Origin: Candidatus Nanopelagicales bacterium | Lineage (GTDB): Bacteria; Actinomycetota; Actinomycetes; S36-B12; GCA-2699445 | NCBI GenBank assembly: GCA_037045355.1 | Contig: JBAOHO010000026.1 | Coordinates: forward strand, 372,001-436,000 | DNA: 64,000 nt | Direction of reading: 5' to 3' | Part shown: piece by piece, positions 51,703 to 60,980 of the stretch | Layout: every line of letters starts with the position of its first letter | How positions within the stretch are numbered: the stretch's first letter is position 1 | The notes under the pieces: generated by a model | The model's database searches: none | Seen by the model: the letters and a program-made list of their open reading frames with translations, nothing else | What the model was told of the DNA's origin: nothing | Program-made: the position numbers and the translations under genes

Positions 51703-54435
51703 TCATCCGCGCCGCCCGATGATGAGGTCGGCGACCAGCCCCGTCCAACCGGTTTGGTGGGTGGCGCCCAGCCCGGCCCCGTTGTCGCCATCGAAGTACT
51801 CGTTGAACAAGACGTGGTCGCGCCACCCCGCTGCGTCGAGCAGCTCATGGTTGCCGTTGCACGGCCGCCGCCCCGCGGAGTCAGGCAGGAACAGCGAGAT
51901 CAGTCGGGTCCGCAACTCCTGTGCGACCTGGTTGAGCGTCATCGAGTGTCCGCTGCCGGTCGGGCACTCCACGGTGAAGTCATCGCCCAGATACATCGCG
52001 TATCGTTCCAGCGATTCGATGACGAGGTGGTTGATGGGGAACCATACCGGCCCCCGCCAGTTCGAGTTCCCCCCGTACATGGCGGTGCGGGACTCCGCCG
52101 GTTCGTAGTCGATGCTGTACTCCTGCCCGTCGATCTGCAGCGAGAAGGGATTCGCTTCGTGCGACTTCGACAGCGATCGCAAACCGTAGGGAGACAGCAG
52201 TGAGTCCTCGGACAGGGCGTCGGCGAGGACGCGCTGCAGTCGGTCGGGGTCGACCACGGTCAGCAGAATCCGCCAGTGCCCAGCCTCGCCGTCCCACTGC
52301 GTCGCGACGAACCCCGAACGTTCCGTGTCGGCCTGGGCGACATCGCGTTTGCTCATGAACTTGAAGAATCGACGCCGCAGCTTCTGCGCCTGCTCGAGGT
52401 GGGCGATCCCCGGGATGTAGGCAGCGGCGAGAACCGGGATCAAGCCGACGACGCTGCGCACCCGAAGCGGCTCTCGGGATCCGTCAGGGAGTACGAGTTG
52501 GTCATAGAAGAAGCCATCGTCGGGATCCCACATGTTGACGTCCGCCATGCCGTCCGTGATCGCGGCGAAGTGCTCGAGGAACTTCAAGGCCATGTCGCTG
52601 TAGACGCTGTCGTGCTCGGCCAGCCGCAGTGTGATGCGCAGCATGGACAGGCAGTAGAACGCCATCCACGATGTGCCGTCGGCCTGCTCGAGGCGGGCAC
52701 CGGCTGGGACGTTCGAACGATCGATGGGCCCGATGTTGTCCAACCCCAGGAAACCGCCCTCGAAGACGTTGTTGCCCTTGGTGTCGACCCGGTTGATCCA
52801 CCAGGTGAAGTTGACCAGGAGCTTGTGGAACACCTTCTCGAGGAAGTCGAAGTCCCAGGCACCATCGATCTCGAACACGCGGATCGCTGCCCAGGCGTGG
52901 ACCGGAGGATTCCGGTCGTCGAAGTTCCATTCGTACGCCGGTATCGCTCCGTTGGGGTGCATGTACCACTCCCGCAGCATCAACAGCAGTTGGTACTTGG
53001 CGTACAGCGAGTCCACGTGAGCGAATACCACGGTGTGGAACGCGAGGTCCCAGGCGGCGAACCAGGGGTACTCCCAAGGGTCCGGCATGGAGATGACGTC
53101 GTAGCAGTCGACGTTGCGCCAACCCTCGTTACGGATGTGCTGGTGCTCGGGCGGTGGAGGCGGCTCGTCCGGATCACCATCGAGCCAACGGGCCACGTTG
53201 TACCGGTAGAACTGCTTGCCCCAGATCATCCCGGCGAACGCCTGGCGCATGACGCTGGCCTCGGGCTCGCTGATGTCGTCGGGCGCCAACTGCGAGTAGA
53301 ACTCGTCGGCTTCGGCCAGTCGTTGGTCGAGAAGTTTGGTGAAACCGTGCTGCGACGACGGATGGTGTGCCGGGTGTTCCGGGGATTCACCCGCCAGGCG
53401 TAAGCGGAACTCGACCGTCTCGCCCGGCCCCACCTCGCTCGTGTACCACCAGGCAGCTTTCGTTCCCGTGCGATTGGGGTTGACCGTGGCCGTGCCGTTG
53501 ACCACGTGATCGCTGATGCCGTCCTTCGGGTATTCGCTGCGGTTCGGCGAACCCCAGAGCGCGAGGTCGTTGGAGGTGTTGTCGCAGAACAACGGCACGG
53601 GCTGGACACCGGTGTCGGTCTCCGCGGCCTGGAATCGATACACCCCCGCCCGCCAGTGCTGCGCCATGATCGTGCCCGCGGACATCGCCTGAGGTTGATG
53701 CCACAACTGCGGAAGTGCGGACTTGCGGCCCCAGTCCCACGTATTGCGGAACCACAGGTGAGGCAATACGTGGATCGTGTCGGCTTCGGGGCCCCGGTTG
53801 GTGACCAGGATCCGCATGCAGATGTCCGTGGGCGTGGCCTTGGCGTAGTCGACCGTGACCGCCCAATACCGGTCGTCGGCGAACACCCCGGTGTCGGCCA
53901 GCTCGTATTCGGGTTCGCTGCGGTCACGCTCGGCGTTGGTGGTCAACAGGTCCTCGTAGGGGAACGCCGCCTGGGGGTAGTGGTAGCGCCAGGACAGCCA
54001 CGCATGACTCGGGGTGGCGTCGGTGAACCACCAGTACTCCTTGACGTCCTCGCCGTGGTTGCCCTGCGGTCCCGCCAATCCGAACATCCGCTCCTTGATG
54101 TGGTCATCGCGGCCGTTCCACAACGCGAGACCCAGACACAGGTCCTGGCGCAGGTCCGACAGGCCCGCCATCCCGTCCTCGTTCCACCGGTACGCCCGCT
54201 TGCGTGCGTGCTCGTAGGGAAAGAAGTCCCACGCGTCACCGTTGTCGGAATAGTCCTCCCGGACCGTGCCCCATCCCCGCTCGGCCAGGTATGGGCCCCA
54301 GTGGTACCAGGGGCCCGCTTCCTCCGGTCCCTCATCGAGCCGTCCCACTTCGTCCATCCGGGCGGCCTCGCCCGTCCGCGGCGCACTGCGTTCAGGGGCT
54401 GGGGAGCCGAAGAACGGGTCGGGGTGATCAGTCAT
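51703..54435 (-). CDS. GH63-like glucosidase (MGH1-type glycoside hydrolase)
   Basis: A 910-residue cytosolic enzyme (no signal peptide). The N-terminal region (1-330) is a beta-sandwich with WDFFPYEHARKRAYRW and WRYHYPQ. The C-terminal (alpha/alpha)6 barrel contains AWDLAFHTVVFAHVD, YEWNFDDRNPPVHAWA (candidate catalytic Asp), NSNWRGPVWFPINHLVIE and FNEYFDGDNGAGLGATHQTGWTGLV. The last is a hallmark of GH63 and bacterial relatives acting on alpha-glucosides such as glucosylglycerate or trehalose-type sugars. Substrate not determinable. Divergent from the 13E12 HNH gene, with about 107 bp between. Confidence 0.88.
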   Translation of the reverse strand: MTDHPDPFFGSPAPERSAPRTGEAARMDEVGRLDEGPEEAGPWYHWGPYLAERGWGTVREDYSDNGDAWDFFPYEHARKRAYRWNEDGMAGLSDLRQDLCLGLALWNGRDDHIKERMFGLAGPQGNHGEDVKEYWWFTDATPSHAWLSWRYHYPQAAFPYEDLLTTNAERDRSEPEYELADTGVFADDRYWAVTVDYAKATPTDICMRILVTNRGPEADTIHVLPHLWFRNTWDWGRKSALPQLWHQPQAMSAGTIMAQHWRAGVYRFQAAETDTGVQPVPLFCDNTSNDLALWGSPNRSEYPKDGISDHVVNGTATVNPNRTGTKAAWWYTSEVGPGETVEFRLRLAGESPEHPAHHPSSQHGFTKLLDQRLAEADEFYSQLAPDDISEPEASVMRQAFAGMIWGKQFYRYNVARWLDGDPDEPPPPPEHQHIRNEGWRNVDCYDVISMPDPWEYPWFAAWDLAFHTVVFAHVDSLYAKYQLLLMLREWYMHPNGAIPAYEWNFDDRNPPVHAWAAIRVFEIDGAWDFDFLEKVFHKLLVNFTWWINRVDTKGNNVFEGGFLGLDNIGPIDRSNVPAGARLEQADGTSWMAFYCLSMLRITLRLAEHDSVYSDMALKFLEHFAAITDGMADVNMWDPDDGFFYDQLVLPDGSREPLRVRSVVGLIPVLAAAYIPGIAHLEQAQKLRRRFFKFMSKRDVAQADTERSGFVATQWDGEAGHWRILLTVVDPDRLQRVLADALSEDSLLSPYGLRSLSKSHEANPFSLQIDGQEYSIDYEPAESRTAMYGGNSNWRGPVWFPINHLVIESLERYAMYLGDDFTVECPTGSGHSMTLNQVAQELRTRLISLFLPDSAGRRPCNGNHELLDAAGWRDHVLFNEYFDGDNGAGLGATHQTGWTGLVADLIIGRRG

Positions 54436-54542
54436 GGGATGATCCTGGCCCGAACCGGCAGATGATGCGAGGGGGTCCGGTCTCCGCGCGGCGCCAGACG
54501 ACGAACGGCGGAACTGTCGGGGGTGCTGGGCATGATGGATCC

Positions 54543-56012
54543 ATGATCGAGGTGACGCGGACGGGGCCGGCGGGCCTGGTGTTCCCGCGCGGCCCGTCGG
54601 TGGTGGAGCGGCGGTGGGGTCGGCAGTTGTGGGTCGAGTCGCGGCCGTCGTGGACCCAGGCGGGGTGGTGGGACGCTGAGTTGAGTCCGCGGGTCCGAGA
54701 ACTCCTCGCCGTTCCGCTCGGGGAGCAAATGATGTCACGGTTACTGACACTGGGCGGCGAGGCGTCGGGGGAGTGCGGTTGGGTCCATCCGGTGACGCTG
54801 CCGGAGGACCGCATCGGTGTGGCTGGGTCTCCGTGCGCCTGCCAGATCGTCCTGGCGGCAGCCTGGCAGGCGGCGGCCTCGTGGACGACGTTGCGCGCCG
54901 ACCGTGCCGTGGTCGCGGCGGTGGGTTCTCGACCGGTGCGGGTGGCGCTCCGGCCGGGACAGCCGCAGTGGGGATCGATCACCGATCCTGCGGTCGAAGA
55001 GATTGTGGTGGCCCTCCGGTGCTCACCGGCGAGTATGCGCAATCTGATCCATCGGGTGCGCGCCGTGACTGTCCTTCCCGTGCTGTCGGCCGCTGTGTCC
55101 GAAGGACTTCTCATCGGATGGCACGCCGGATGGGTGGCGGCGGACATCAGTCACCTGAAACGAAGCGACCGGGTCGACGTCGTCGACGCTCTGGTCGCTC
55201 GGCTCCGCGAACGGCACACTCAAGGCTTGACAACGTGGACCTTCACGGACGTTCGCGCCTGGGTGCGGCGCTTCGTCGCTCGGTCGGACCCGGATGCCGG
55301 CGGTCGTCGGCGCCGCTGTCACGCCGGGCGAGGAGTCCGACTGCGCATCGATGGTGACGGGCAGGCGAGTGTCATCGCCACACTTCCCGAGGACACCGCC
55401 ACCCGCATATTCCGGCGCCTGACGGCCATGGCTCATGCGCTGGGCGCTGCAGACGCCTCACTTCCGCCCGATCAGGCGCGCAGCCTCGACCACCGGCGCG
55501 CGGATGTGTTGACCGATCTCATCCTCGACCGCCCTGCGGTCGCCGGCGAACCCGCCGGCGAGGTGGCGGTCGTCGTGGACCTGGCGACCCTGCTACGGGC
55601 TGCCGAGCATCCCGGCCGGGTACCGGGAGCCGAGCTCGTCCCCGCGGAGATCGCCCGCCAGATCGCGGCCGATCGCCGCTGGCGGGCCTGGATAACCGAC
55701 CCGGACGGCACGGTGCTTGCCACAGGTACCCGGAGTTACCGCCCCTCGGCGGGGCTGGCCAGGTTGATCCGGGCTCGCGAGCCGTACTGCCGGATGCCCG
55801 GATGTCGCAACTCACACACCGATCTCGATCACACAGTCCCCTATCCGAAAGGTCCAACCAGCGGTCAGAATCTCGGGGCGCTGTGCCGACGGCACCATCG
55901 CATGAAGACACACGCCCGATGGCGACTGGCCAACGATCCGGACGGCTTCACGTGGTTCACACCGGCCGGGATCACCCATGCCGACCGTCCCGACCCACCG
56001 CTGCGCGACTGA
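54543..56012 (+). CDS. HNH endonuclease-domain protein of the DUF222/13E12-repeat family
   Basis: 489 residues from ATG. The DUF222 region spans about 100-340, with the WHAGWVAADIS segment. The C-terminal HNH nuclease (about 415-465) has CRMPGCRN, the core TDLDHTVPYPKG and LCRRHHRMKTH, with paired cysteines for zinc. These proteins are multicopy and patchily distributed in actinobacteria and include the mycobacterial REP13E12 elements. Their role is unknown. It sits directly upstream of clpC, where conserved housekeeping genes are usual, suggesting insertion. No flanking repeats or att-like duplications were seen. Confidence 0.9.
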   Translation: MIEVTRTGPAGLVFPRGPSVVERRWGRQLWVESRPSWTQAGWWDAELSPRVRELLAVPLGEQMMSRLLTLGGEASGECGWVHPVTLPEDRIGVAGSPCACQIVLAAAWQAAASWTTLRADRAVVAAVGSRPVRVALRPGQPQWGSITDPAVEEIVVALRCSPASMRNLIHRVRAVTVLPVLSAAVSEGLLIGWHAGWVAADISHLKRSDRVDVVDALVARLRERHTQGLTTWTFTDVRAWVRRFVARSDPDAGGRRRRCHAGRGVRLRIDGDGQASVIATLPEDTATRIFRRLTAMAHALGAADASLPPDQARSLDHRRADVLTDLILDRPAVAGEPAGEVAVVVDLATLLRAAEHPGRVPGAELVPAEIARQIAADRRWRAWITDPDGTVLATGTRSYRPSAGLARLIRAREPYCRMPGCRNSHTDLDHTVPYPKGPTSGQNLGALCRRHHRMKTHARWRLANDPDGFTWFTPAGITHADRPDPPLRD

Positions 56013-56072
56013 CTCGCCTGTCTGTGGATGTCCGCCTGTTCACGCTTGGCGTACTCGATAGGCGTGATATTC

Positions 56073-56098
56073 GGGAACGGCTTCCGGCGCACGGCGTT
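56073..56098 (+). promoter_or_regulatory. SigH/SigR-like stress promoter upstream of clpC
   Basis: GGGAAC at 56073-56078 and CGTT at 56095-56098 with 16 bases between, matching the GGAA(T/C)...CGTT pattern of actinobacterial SigH/SigR promoters. It lies about 40 bases before the clpC ATG. Prediction from sequence only. Confidence 0.45.
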
Positions 56099-56138
56099 AG
56101 CATCCTAGGAACCGCCTGAATCTCCAGGAGTGTGAGCG

Positions 56139-58631
56139 ATGTTCGAACGCTTTACCGACCGTGCCCGGCGGGTTGTGGTGCTGGCCCAAGAAGAGGCCCG
56201 CATGCTGAATCACAACTACATCGGCACGGAGCACATCCTGCTGGGTCTGATCCATGAAGGCGAAGGCGTCGCGGCCAAGGCGCTGGAGAGTCTGGGCATC
56301 TCACTCGAGGCCGTTCGCTCTCAGGTCGAGGAGATCATCGGACAGGGTCAGCAGGCTCCCTCCGGACACATCCCTTTCACCCCACGTGCCAAGAAGGTGC
56401 TGGAGCTGTCTCTGCGCGAAGCTCTGCAACTCGGCCACAACTACATCGGCACGGAACACATCCTGTTGGGATTGATCCGCGAGGGCGAGGGCGTCGCCGC
56501 ACAAGTCCTGGTCAAGTTGGGCGCGGATTTGAGCCGGGTGCGCCAGCAGGTCATCCAACTGCTCTCCGGCTATCAGGGTAAGGAGCCCGCTACGGCCGGA
56601 GGTCCGCAGGAAGGAACCCCCTCGGGCTCACTCGTACTGGATCAGTTCGGGCGCAATCTCACGCAAGCCGCGCGAGAGGGGGCTTTGGACCCGGTCATCG
56701 GTCGGGACAAGGAGATCGAGCGCGTCATGCAGGTGCTGTCCCGCCGCACCAAGAACAATCCCGTGCTGATCGGCGAGCCCGGGGTCGGCAAGACAGCGGT
56801 GGTGGAGTCACTGGCGCAGAAGATCATCGTGGGCGACGTCCCGGACACTCTGCGCGACAAGCAGCTGTACACGCTGGATCTCGGCGCGTTGGTCGCCGGC
56901 AGCCGGTATCGCGGCGACTTCGAGGAACGCCTGAAAAAGGTCCTCAAGGAGATCCGAACCCGCGGCGACATCATCTTGTTCATCGACGAGATGCACACGC
57001 TCGTCGGGGCGGGTGCCGCCGAAGGCGCTATCGACGCCGCCAGCATCCTCAAGCCCATGCTTGCTCGGGGTGAACTGCAGACCATCGGGGCCACCACCCT
57101 CGACGAATACCGCAAGTACGTCGAGAAGGACGCGGCACTCGAACGCCGCTTCGCTCCGATCCAGGTGCCCGCACCCGACGTCGATATGACGGTCGCGATC
57201 CTGCGAGGATTGCGCGACCGCTACGAGAGCCACCACAAAGTCACGATCACCGATGAGGCCCTCGCAGCCGCAGCGCGCTTGTCCGACCGCTACATCAGTG
57301 ATCGTCAGCTTCCGGACAAGGCGATCGACCTGATCGACGAAGCGGGTTCGCGTCTGCGGATCCGGCGCATGACCGCCCCTCCGGATCTGCGGGAGTTCGA
57401 CGATCGCATCGCGGACGTGCGCAAACAGAAGGAATCCGCCATTGATGCCCAAGACTTCGAGGCCGCGGCGAACCTGCGTGACAAGGAGAAGCAGCTGATC
57501 GCCGAGAAGGCGCAGCGCGAGCGCGAGTGGAAAGCCGGCGACATGGACGTCGTCGCTGAAGTCGATGAGAAGCTCATCGCCGAAGTCCTCGCGCTCATGA
57601 CCGGTATCCCCGTCACCGACCTGTCCGAGGACGACACCGCCCGCCTGTTGCGGATGGAAGAAGAACTCCACCGCCGCGTCATCGGTCAGGAGCAGGCGAT
57701 CAAGGCCTTGTCCAAGTCCATCCGCCGCACCCGAGCGGGCTTGAAGGACCCGAAGCGGCCCTCCGGGTCGTTCATCTTCGCGGGACCCTCCGGGGTCGGC
57801 AAGACCGAACTGTCCAAAACCCTGGCCGAGTTCTTGTTCGGCGACGAAGACAGCCTCATCGCGCTGGACATGTCCGAGTACTCCGAGAAGCACACGGCCT
57901 CGCGTCTGTTCGGATCACCTCCGGGTTACGTCGGATACGAAGAAGGGGGCCAACTCACCGAGAAGGTGCGCCGCAAGCCCTTCTCCGTGGTGTTGTTCGA
58001 CGAGATCGAGAAGGCTCACCCCGACATCTTCAACTCCTTGTTGCAGGTGCTTGAAGAGGGTCGCCTGACGGATGCTCAGGGTCGTGCGGTGGACTTCAAG
58101 AACACTGTGATCATCATGACCACCAACCTGGGCAGCCGCGATGTCTCCAAGTCCCTCGGCTTCGCGCCGTCGGACGACGACGTCGGCGCCTACGAGCGGA
58201 TGCGCGGCAAGGTGCAGACCGAGTTGAAGCAGCATTTCCGCCCGGAGTTCCTCAACCGCATCGACGACACGATCGTGTTCCACCAACTCACTCGCCGGGA
58301 GATCGTCGCGATCGTCGATCTGATGGCGGCACGGTTGGACGAACGCCTGGCGGAGCGCGACATGAGCGTCGAGTTCACCACTCCCGCCAAGGAACTGCTC
58401 GCTGAACGCGGGTATGACCCCGTCCTGGGCGCGCGGCCCCTGCGCCGCACGATCCAGCGGGAGATTGAAGACTCCCTGAGCGAGAAGATCCTCTTCGGCG
58501 AGATCCACCCGCACAGCCTGATTGTGGTCGACGTCGAGGGGGAGGGCGACGATGCGATCTTCACGTTCACGCCGCAGCCCAAGGTCGAACTGCCCGACTC
58601 GCCACCGGTGGAGACCGTAGAACCCGAGTGA
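56139..58631 (+). CDS. clpC: ATP-dependent Clp protease ATPase subunit ClpC
   Basis: An 830-residue AAA+ unfoldase for ClpP. Two N-terminal Clp_N repeats (each with HNYIGTEHILLGLI), AAA-1 with GEPGVGKTAVVE, the UVR-type middle domain around FDDRIADVRKQKESAIDAQDFEAAANLRDKE, and AAA-2 with GPSGVGKTELSK and the C-terminal D2-small domain. The AGGAG site is before the ATG. Family and length are typical of actinobacterial ClpC (about 840-850). The stop overlaps the mutY GTG. No mcsA, mcsB or ctsR genes are nearby. Confidence 0.98.
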   Translation: MFERFTDRARRVVVLAQEEARMLNHNYIGTEHILLGLIHEGEGVAAKALESLGISLEAVRSQVEEIIGQGQQAPSGHIPFTPRAKKVLELSLREALQLGHNYIGTEHILLGLIREGEGVAAQVLVKLGADLSRVRQQVIQLLSGYQGKEPATAGGPQEGTPSGSLVLDQFGRNLTQAAREGALDPVIGRDKEIERVMQVLSRRTKNNPVLIGEPGVGKTAVVESLAQKIIVGDVPDTLRDKQLYTLDLGALVAGSRYRGDFEERLKKVLKEIRTRGDIILFIDEMHTLVGAGAAEGAIDAASILKPMLARGELQTIGATTLDEYRKYVEKDAALERRFAPIQVPAPDVDMTVAILRGLRDRYESHHKVTITDEALAAAARLSDRYISDRQLPDKAIDLIDEAGSRLRIRRMTAPPDLREFDDRIADVRKQKESAIDAQDFEAAANLRDKEKQLIAEKAQREREWKAGDMDVVAEVDEKLIAEVLALMTGIPVTDLSEDDTARLLRMEEELHRRVIGQEQAIKALSKSIRRTRAGLKDPKRPSGSFIFAGPSGVGKTELSKTLAEFLFGDEDSLIALDMSEYSEKHTASRLFGSPPGYVGYEEGGQLTEKVRRKPFSVVLFDEIEKAHPDIFNSLLQVLEEGRLTDAQGRAVDFKNTVIIMTTNLGSRDVSKSLGFAPSDDDVGAYERMRGKVQTELKQHFRPEFLNRIDDTIVFHQLTRREIVAIVDLMAARLDERLAERDMSVEFTTPAKELLAERGYDPVLGARPLRRTIQREIEDSLSEKILFGEIHPHSLIVVDVEGEGDDAIFTFTPQPKVELPDSPPVETVEPE

Positions 58632-59521
58632 CTCCAGCGACCTGGCTCTCTTCACTGGATGCTTGGTTTGCTTCGGCTTCCCGGGATCTTCCATGGCGAG
58701 TAGAGCCGCGGGATCCTTGGGGTGTGCTCGTCAGTGAGGTCATGCTGCAGCAGACTCCGGTGCTACGAGTCATCCCGGCCTTCACCTCGTGGCTGCAGCG
58801 CTGGCCAGACCCCGCGGGTCTGGCGGCGGACCCACCCGGCGAAGCCGTGCGGATGTGGGGCCGACTCGGATACCCCCGGCGCGCCCTGCGTCTTCATGCG
58901 GCGGCGATCGCAGTGGTCGCCGACCATGACGGTCGCTTGCCGGATAGCCACAGTGAACTCGTCGCTCTTCCCGGAATTGGGGACTACACGGCTTCTGCTG
59001 TTCTCGCGTTCGCCTTCAAGCGTCGGATCGCCGTTCTCGACACCAATGTGCGTCGGGTCCTCGGTCGGTTCCTGGACGGACGGGCACTTCCTCGATCGTC
59101 AGCCCCAAGTCGTGCCGAGCGCGACCGGCTGTCCGCGATGCTGCCGTCCGATCCCGCGGCGGCAGCCAGGGTGAGCGAGGCGATCATGGAACTGGGGGCA
59201 ACGGTCTGCCTGGCTCGCACCCCCCGGTGTGAACACTGTCCTGTGCGGTCAGGGTGTCGCTGGTATGCAGCCGGTCGGCCACAGAACCAACACCCGGTGG
59301 CCAGGCAAGCCCGGTTCGAGGGCAGCGACCGGCAGGTCCGCGGCTTGATCCTCGCCCTGCTGCGGGAGTCGGACCACCCGCTGCCGAGCGCGGAGATCGA
59401 CGGACTGTGGCCGGATTCCCACCAGTTGTCCCGGGCGCGGGATTCGCTGCTGGCGGACGGGCTCATCGTTCGCGCCGGGTCTTGCTTCTCGCTGCCGCTG
59501 GGGCAGGATGCGGCCAGATAG
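58628..59521 (+). CDS. mutY: A/G-specific adenine DNA glycosylase
   Basis: 297 residues from a GTG overlapping the clpC stop. The helix-hairpin-helix is LVALPGIGDYTASAVLAFAF, with the catalytic Asp in AVLDTNVRRVLGR, VSEVMLQQTPV near the N-terminus, and a [4Fe-4S] cluster motif C-x6-C-x2-C-x5-C (CLARTPRCEHCPVRSGC). It removes A opposite 8-oxoG. The C-terminal NUDIX-like domain is absent or very short, as in many actinobacterial MutY proteins. Coupling to clpC is common in actinomycetes. Confidence 0.95.
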   Translation: MTPATWLSSLDAWFASASRDLPWRVEPRDPWGVLVSEVMLQQTPVLRVIPAFTSWLQRWPDPAGLAADPPGEAVRMWGRLGYPRRALRLHAAAIAVVADHDGRLPDSHSELVALPGIGDYTASAVLAFAFKRRIAVLDTNVRRVLGRFLDGRALPRSSAPSRAERDRLSAMLPSDPAAAARVSEAIMELGATVCLARTPRCEHCPVRSGCRWYAAGRPQNQHPVARQARFEGSDRQVRGLILALLRESDHPLPSAEIDGLWPDSHQLSRARDSLLADGLIVRAGSCFSLPLGQDAAR

Positions 59522-59548
59522 ACAGTAGGAGGACCAGTAGGAGGAAAT

Positions 59549-60304
59549 GTGGACAGTCAGCGTCATGTCGGACGGACCGCGCTGGTGACCGGGGCCGGGT
59601 CGGGCATCGGCCGGGCCACGGTCCTCGAGTTGCTCGCGGAGGGGGCGGTCGTAATCGGTGTGGACCTCTCCGACACCGGGTTCGCGGATCTTCGGCACGA
59701 GGCGGGGGCCGCGGCGGACCGACTCGAGATCCGGCAGGTGGATGTGACGTCGGCCGGCGAAGTGGGAGCCCTGGTGGCGGACCACGAACGCATCGACGTT
59801 CTGGTCAACAACGCCGGGGTGATGGATCACTTCCTGCCTGTCGGCGAGGTCGATGATGCGACCTGGGATGCGGTCCTGGCGGTCAACCTCACCAGTGTCA
59901 TGCGCCTGACTCGGGCGGTCCTTCCGGTCATGGAGGGCAACGGGGGCGGTGCCATCGTCACCGTTGCCAGCAAGGGAGCCCTGTCCGCCGGGGCGTCAGG
60001 GGTGGCGTACGCAGCGTCCAAGCACGGGGTGATCGGCGTGGTGAAGCACACCGCGTGGTTCTACGGTCCTCGGGGAATCCGGTCGAATGCCGTGTGCCCC
60101 GGTGCGGTGGCCACCGGGATCGGCGCTTCGGCCATGCCTCGCAGCGAGTGGGTCATGGCCCGGGCTCAGCTCGCGATGGCGAGCATGGGGGAGATCGCCG
60201 AACCCGCGAGCATCGCAAGTGTCATCTCCTGGTTGGCATCAGATGAGGCGGGCAACGTCAACGGTGCGGTCGTGACGGCCGATGGCGGCTGGGACGCCGC
60301 TTGA
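59549..60304 (+). CDS. Short-chain dehydrogenase/reductase
   Basis: 251 residues from GTG after AGGAGGAAAT. Classical SDR with the cofactor motif TGAGSGIGRA, the structural NNAGVM, catalytic Ser near VTVASKGALSAG, Tyr-x-x-x-Lys in VAYAASKHG, and the substrate-loop VNGAVVTADGGWDAA end. It probably binds NAD(H), given Asp at the end of the second strand (GVDLSD). The substrate is unknown. Located 27 bp after mutY, so possibly cotranscribed. Confidence 0.92.
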   Translation: MDSQRHVGRTALVTGAGSGIGRATVLELLAEGAVVIGVDLSDTGFADLRHEAGAAADRLEIRQVDVTSAGEVGALVADHERIDVLVNNAGVMDHFLPVGEVDDATWDAVLAVNLTSVMRLTRAVLPVMEGNGGGAIVTVASKGALSAGASGVAYAASKHGVIGVVKHTAWFYGPRGIRSNAVCPGAVATGIGASAMPRSEWVMARAQLAMASMGEIAEPASIASVISWLASDEAGNVNGAVVTADGGWDAA

Positions 60305-60353
60305 CCGACCCCGGGTGTACCGGATCGGGCCTCCGGGAGTCTACGGTTAGTCC

Positions 60354-60980
60354 GTGAGTTCGGTCATGAAGCCCGTCGGGCCCGAGGATCCCCAGGTCTA
60401 TTGGCGGCGCCGGGCCCTGGTCGGAGGCATCGTCTTGCTGGTTCTGGTGCTCCTGTGGCTGATCTTCCGACCCAAAGGCGAGCCTGATCCTGAGCCGGTG
60501 GCGGCCCCCGCATCACCCTCCGTCATCGCCAGCACCCCGGCCTCCCCGCTCGCCTCTCCGAGCGGGTCGTCGTCGAGTTCGGCCAGTCCCTCGGGGTCTT
60601 GCTCCGACAGCGACATCGACGTCACCGTCACCACCAGTGAGCCGAGTTACTCCGGAGACACCGAGCCTGAGCTGACCATGGCCATCGCCAACACTGGAAC
60701 CGAGCCGTGCCAGCGGGATGTGGGGTCGGGGGCCAACGAGATCATCATTTCGTCGGGCGGCGTCAAGGTGTGGTCGTCCGACGACTGCAGCGATTCATCA
60801 GAATCCGACGTCGTCACGCTGCGCCCGGGAGAGAAGGCGAGCGTCACCGTGAGTTGGCCGCGCGTCAGCAGCGATGCCGGGTGCAGCGGTGAGGGCACTC
60901 CGGTCGAGCCCGGTGCCTACGACGCGGTTGGACGCAACGACAAGGTCGAAAGCTCCGAGACTGCCTTCACTCTGCAGTGA
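60354..60980 (+). CDS. Membrane-anchored protein with Ser/Pro-rich linker, unknown function
   Basis: 208 residues from GTG. A single helix (about 21-42) anchors an extracellular portion. A Pro/Ala/Ser-rich linker (about 48-82) precedes a beta-rich C-terminal domain resembling DUF4232, with three or four cysteines (GSCSDSD, EPCQR, DDCSD and AGCSGEG). Its stop overlaps the convergent lysozyme-like gene by 14 bp. No catalytic motif. Confidence 0.75.
   Translation: MSSVMKPVGPEDPQVYWRRRALVGGIVLLVLVLLWLIFRPKGEPDPEPVAAPASPSVIASTPASPLASPSGSSSSSASPSGSCSDSDIDVTVTTSEPSYSGDTEPELTMAIANTGTEPCQRDVGSGANEIIISSGGVKVWSSDDCSDSSESDVVTLRPGEKASVTVSWPRVSSDAGCSGEGTPVEPGAYDAVGRNDKVESSETAFTLQ

Noticed and set aside
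52276..54465. Two long plus-strand frames (375 and 319 codons) opposite the GH63-like gene
   Set aside because: They lack homology-like motifs and starts, and lie wholly antisense to a well-supported 910-residue enzyme.
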